A stretch of DNA of 46,840 bases. Source: DATILI01 sp035476635. GTDB taxonomy: Bacteria; Pseudomonadota; Gammaproteobacteria; Burkholderiales; Burkholderiaceae_C. The position numbers were made by a program, and so were the translations under genes. The notes below the pieces were generated by a model, which worked only from the letters and a program-made list of their open reading frames with translations, had not been told where the DNA came from and ran no database searches. Shown in pieces: positions 45,121-46,840 of the stretch. The stretch covers positions 1-46,840 of the forward strand of contig DATILI010000103.1 of NCBI GenBank assembly GCA_035476635.1, written 5' to 3'. The first letter of the stretch is position 1, and the number at the start of each line of letters is the position of its first letter.

Positions 45121-45147
45121 AAAGCCGGTCATGGACCGGCTTTTTTT
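45121..45147. terminator. Bidirectional rho-independent terminator
   Basis: GCCGGTC (45124-45130) and GACCGGC (45134-45140) pair around ATG, with AAA/TTT extending the stem and seven T after it. A-rich sequence before the stem makes it usable on the other strand. It separates the hypothetical gene from the convergent cytochrome c gene. Confidence 0.95.
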
Positions 45148-45163
45148 GATGCTGGTGCGCGCC

Positions 45164-45751
45164 TTACTTCGCGGCAGCCTGGGGCGCATCGGCCTGCGGC
45201 GCTGAAGCGGCAGCAGCCGGCATCTTCGGTTCTGCGAGCTTGCCGCCGGCCGAATTTGCCATGTAGACCACGGCGCGTGCGATTTCCAGATCTTCAAAGT
45301 CGCCGCCGCCTTGTGCACCCATCGCACCCTTGCCCTTGAGGGACGAGTTCAGGAGAGCTTCGAAGCCGGTCTTGATGCGCGGAGCCCAGGCGGCCACATC
45401 GCCAAGCTTGGGTGCACCCGCAGCGCCAGGCGTGTGGCAAGCCGTGCATTGGGCCTTGAAGACGTCCTCGCCACTCTTGAGCGGGCGGTTCGCATCGCGG
45501 ATCTCCACCGTGCCGACCTTGCGCAGGCGCTCGGCAATACCTTGGTTGTGGTCCTTCTCCGTCAACCCGCTCAAGGCGAGCACGTCTTTGTCACCGGATG
45601 TGCTCGCCGGCTTGGCTGCCGAAGCGACGTAGTAGACCAGGCCGATGATGGCAAAAACCGGAACGACGAACGAGAAGAACACCGCCAGCAGCAGTTGCTT
45701 GGGGTTCTTGATGGGGCCGCTGTGGGCTTCTTCGTGGCTGTTAGCGCTCAT
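45164..45751 (-). CDS. Membrane-anchored cytochrome c5-like protein
   Basis: A 195-residue c-type cytochrome. The N-terminal anchor (LLLAVFFSFVVPVFAIIGLV, about 20-42) tethers it to the inner membrane with the haem domain in the periplasm. The haem site is QCTACHTPG with Cys102, Cys105 and His106; the Met ligand is probably in VVYMANSAGG or GAMGAQGGG. The C-terminus is a Pro/Ala tail. It may deliver electrons to a terminal oxidase, a role known for relatives in betaproteobacteria. The frame is open 16 codons upstream of the chosen ATG. Confidence 0.9.
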   Translation of the reverse strand: MSANSHEEAHSGPIKNPKQLLLAVFFSFVVPVFAIIGLVYYVASAAKPASTSGDKDVLALSGLTEKDHNQGIAERLRKVGTVEIRDANRPLKSGEDVFKAQCTACHTPGAAGAPKLGDVAAWAPRIKTGFEALLNSSLKGKGAMGAQGGGDFEDLEIARAVVYMANSAGGKLAEPKMPAAAASAPQADAPQAAAK

Positions 45752-45900
45752 GGCGTCCTCAAAATGATCGGGGGGCGTTGCTTGGCAATTAACCTTCAAT
45801 TATAGCCGGCGGCCCCTGTGAAAACCCTAGAGGGGCCTGCTCTCCGTTGGCACCGAGCCAGCGTGAGCTCCGCTCAACCGACCGGTGCGGTGAAGTAAGG

Positions 45901-45906
45901 GATAAT
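45901..45906 (+). promoter_or_regulatory. Possible -10 box of the tRNA-Arg promoter
   Basis: GATAAT lies about 26 nt before the mature tRNA 5' end. No strong -35 hexamer is seen 16-18 nt upstream; TCAACC at 45874-45879 is too far. It is the best promoter candidate in the 180-nt gap. Confidence 0.45.
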
Positions 45907-45931
45907 GCAAGCCTGTTTCGCACAGCATCAT

Positions 45932-46007
45932 GCGGCTGTAGCTCAGTGGATAGAGTATTGGCCTCCGAAGCCAAGGGTCGTGGGTTCGATCCCCGCCAGC
46001 CGCACCA
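45932..46007 (+). tRNA. tRNA-Arg, anticodon CCG
   Basis: A full 76-nt cloverleaf with the 3' CCA encoded. Acceptor GCGGCTG (45932-45938) pairs with CAGCCGC (45997-46003). The anticodon stem TTGGC/GCCAA closes the loop CTCCGAA, whose middle bases CCG are at 45965-45967. The T arm has GGGTTCGATCCCC. It reads CGG arginine codons. No overlapping gene is supported. Confidence 0.98.
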
Positions 46008-46052
46008 AGCCTAGTAGGCACACTCAATAGTGTGCGAGCGCCACATTCGGCT

Positions 46053-46097
46053 GCCGTCCGGCCAAGCGGGTCGGGCCGGTGGCACGCGAGTTTTTTT
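46053..46097 (+). terminator. Weak terminator-like structure after tRNA-Arg
   Basis: GCCG-T-CCGGCC (46053-46063) can pair with GGCCGG-T-GGC (46074-46083), leaving a one-base bulge, and seven T follow at 46091-46097. A separate perfect hairpin, GCACACT/AGTGTGC around CAAT (46018-46035), lies closer to the tRNA. One of the two may end the tRNA transcript. Confidence 0.4.
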
Positions 46098-46597
46098 CAA
46101 CGCGCCGCCGCGAATTCCTTCGTCAATCCCACATCAAACTCGACGTCCACCCGGGGCCCGCCCGCGGCTGCAGCATCGATGCGCAGCGTGCCTGCCAGCC
46201 GCGCCGCATCATTCTGTTTCGCGGTGAAAACGGCGGGCACGGCGGTGCCGGAGTACTGGACCATCTGGTTGTTGAGCGCCAACCAGTAGTTCAATCGGGG
46301 GCCGGCGCCGAAGTCGACGGTCATGCCTTCTTCGACCAGGCCGCTGGCGCACGACATGGTCTTGCAGGCATTGAGCTTGGCGCCGATGTCGTTTGCCGTG
46401 AGGATCAACTCGCGTATCGTCACCTTCGGGTCGACGGCGTCAGGGCCCTTGATCAGATAGGCATATTTGAAAGTCGCCGAACGGGCTTTGTACGTGACCG
46501 TACCGCTTGCGTTGTCGGCGGCGTGCGCGCTGAGGGTTCCCAGGCCCCACAACACCGCAACAGCCGTGGCGGCCAGCCGCTTGATGATGCATTTCAT
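46097..46597 (-). CDS. Secreted hypothetical protein
   Basis: A 166-residue exported protein. The signal peptide MKCIIKRLAATAVAVLWGLG ends near AHAAD. The mature part is beta-rich, with two cysteines close together in LNACKTMSCASG that could form a disulphide. I do not recognise a family. The ATG at 46597 follows GGGAG with 7 nt spacing; a GTG two codons earlier is less likely. Promoter and neighbours give no functional hint. Confidence 0.8.
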   Translation of the reverse strand: MKCIIKRLAATAVAVLWGLGTLSAHAADNASGTVTYKARSATFKYAYLIKGPDAVDPKVTIRELILTANDIGAKLNACKTMSCASGLVEEGMTVDFGAGPRLNYWLALNNQMVQYSGTAVPAVFTAKQNDAARLAGTLRIDAAAAGGPRVDVEFDVGLTKEFAAAR

Positions 46598-46773
46598 TGG
46601 CACTCTCCCGTTGATAGAGTCGCCGAATTGTGATCCTCGCCCAGGCCGTGGTCAATCTGCGTGCGCGGCCGGAGATCCCGTGCGCCGAGTGCCGGAAAAG
46701 GCGGGCATTTCTGTTTCTTTACTTGCACTTCGTGACCTATAGTCGCGCCACAATACGGCGTGGAGGTGTGGTC

Positions 46774-46840
46774 ATGGACTTGCAATACCAGCTCAAGCGC
46801 GGCAGTTACTACCTATATGACATGGCGGACCCGCCGAGTC
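46774..46840 (+). CDS. 5' end of an unidentified gene, cut by the window edge
   Basis: ATG at 46774 opens a frame with no stop to the edge: MDLQYQLKRGSYYLYDMADP and onward. TGGAGG lies 8 nt upstream, a good ribosome-binding site. A TATAGT at 46738-46743 could be a -10 box. Only 22 residues are visible, so the product cannot be named. Confidence 0.6.
   Translation, partial: MDLQYQLKRGSYYLYDMADPPS

Noticed and set aside
46018..46035. A perfect hairpin right after tRNA-Arg as its terminator
   Set aside because: GCACACT/AGTGTGC has no T run after it, so it is noted only as an alternative to the weak structure further down.

Overview
This 46.8 kb window is chromosomal DNA of a high-GC betaproteobacterium, most likely of the order Burkholderiales and probably a Comamonadaceae-type genome. 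The pointers are the S10 ribosomal block, the full atpIBEFHAGDC operon, the lipB form with an extra internal loop, an incomplete regulatory PTS (EIIA-HPr-EI with no permease), and a GC-rich palindromic intergenic repeat downstream of the EamA exporter gene. I recognise no prophage, insertion sequence, CRISPR array or integron. The order call rests on recognised gene order and protein style, not on a database search.

Layout. 1-2370: end of the S10 operon (rpsS', rplV, rpsC, rplP, rpmC, rpsQ), closed by a strong terminator. 2400-6657: peroxiredoxin, GNAT acetyltransferase, a divergent cytochrome b561 / cytochrome c' pair, a TlpA-like thioredoxin, and a degenerate kinase/receiver protein. 6810-9279 (minus): tightly overlapping family III CoA-transferase, alpha/beta hydrolase and thioredoxin-fold protein. 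9315-13500 (plus): lipoprotein, MFS transporter, EIIA(Man), HPr and Enzyme I, each overlapping the next. 13592-15732 (plus): OmpA-like protein and a caspase-family protease with an EF-hand-like loop, overlapping convergently with sdaA. 15701-32442 (minus): a long co-directional run comprising sdaA, an EamA exporter, an AraC regulator, an eight-domain-rich chemosensory operon (cheW-cheR-cheW-mcp-cheA/REC-cheB-triple REC kinase), lipA, lipB, a YbeD-like protein, a D-amino-acid transaminase, an MBL-fold lipoprotein and a CopD-like membrane protein. 32625-39842 (plus): ATP synthase operon with promoter and terminator. 39949-46840: a small membrane peptide, the TPM/TPM/LemA cluster, a Rossmann protein, an NTF2-like protein, a YheT-like hydrolase, a conserved hypothetical, a membrane cytochrome c, tRNA-Arg(CCG), a secreted hypothetical protein and a truncated gene at the right edge.

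How the genes work together. The most distinctive region is 18768-27813. Its component list and order match the Wsp class of alternative (non-flagellar) chemosensory systems, except that the usual WspR diguanylate cyclase is replaced by a protein with three receiver domains and a histidine kinase. The receptor seems to lack a HAMP domain. The kinase gene overlaps an araC gene by ATGA, and an amino-acid-exporter-like gene follows, so a transcriptional output is conceivable. The second regulatory block is the permease-less PTS, fused by overlaps to an MFS transporter. The third is the OmpA/caspase pair. The rest is housekeeping: translation, oxidative phosphorylation, lipoate attachment and c-type cytochromes.
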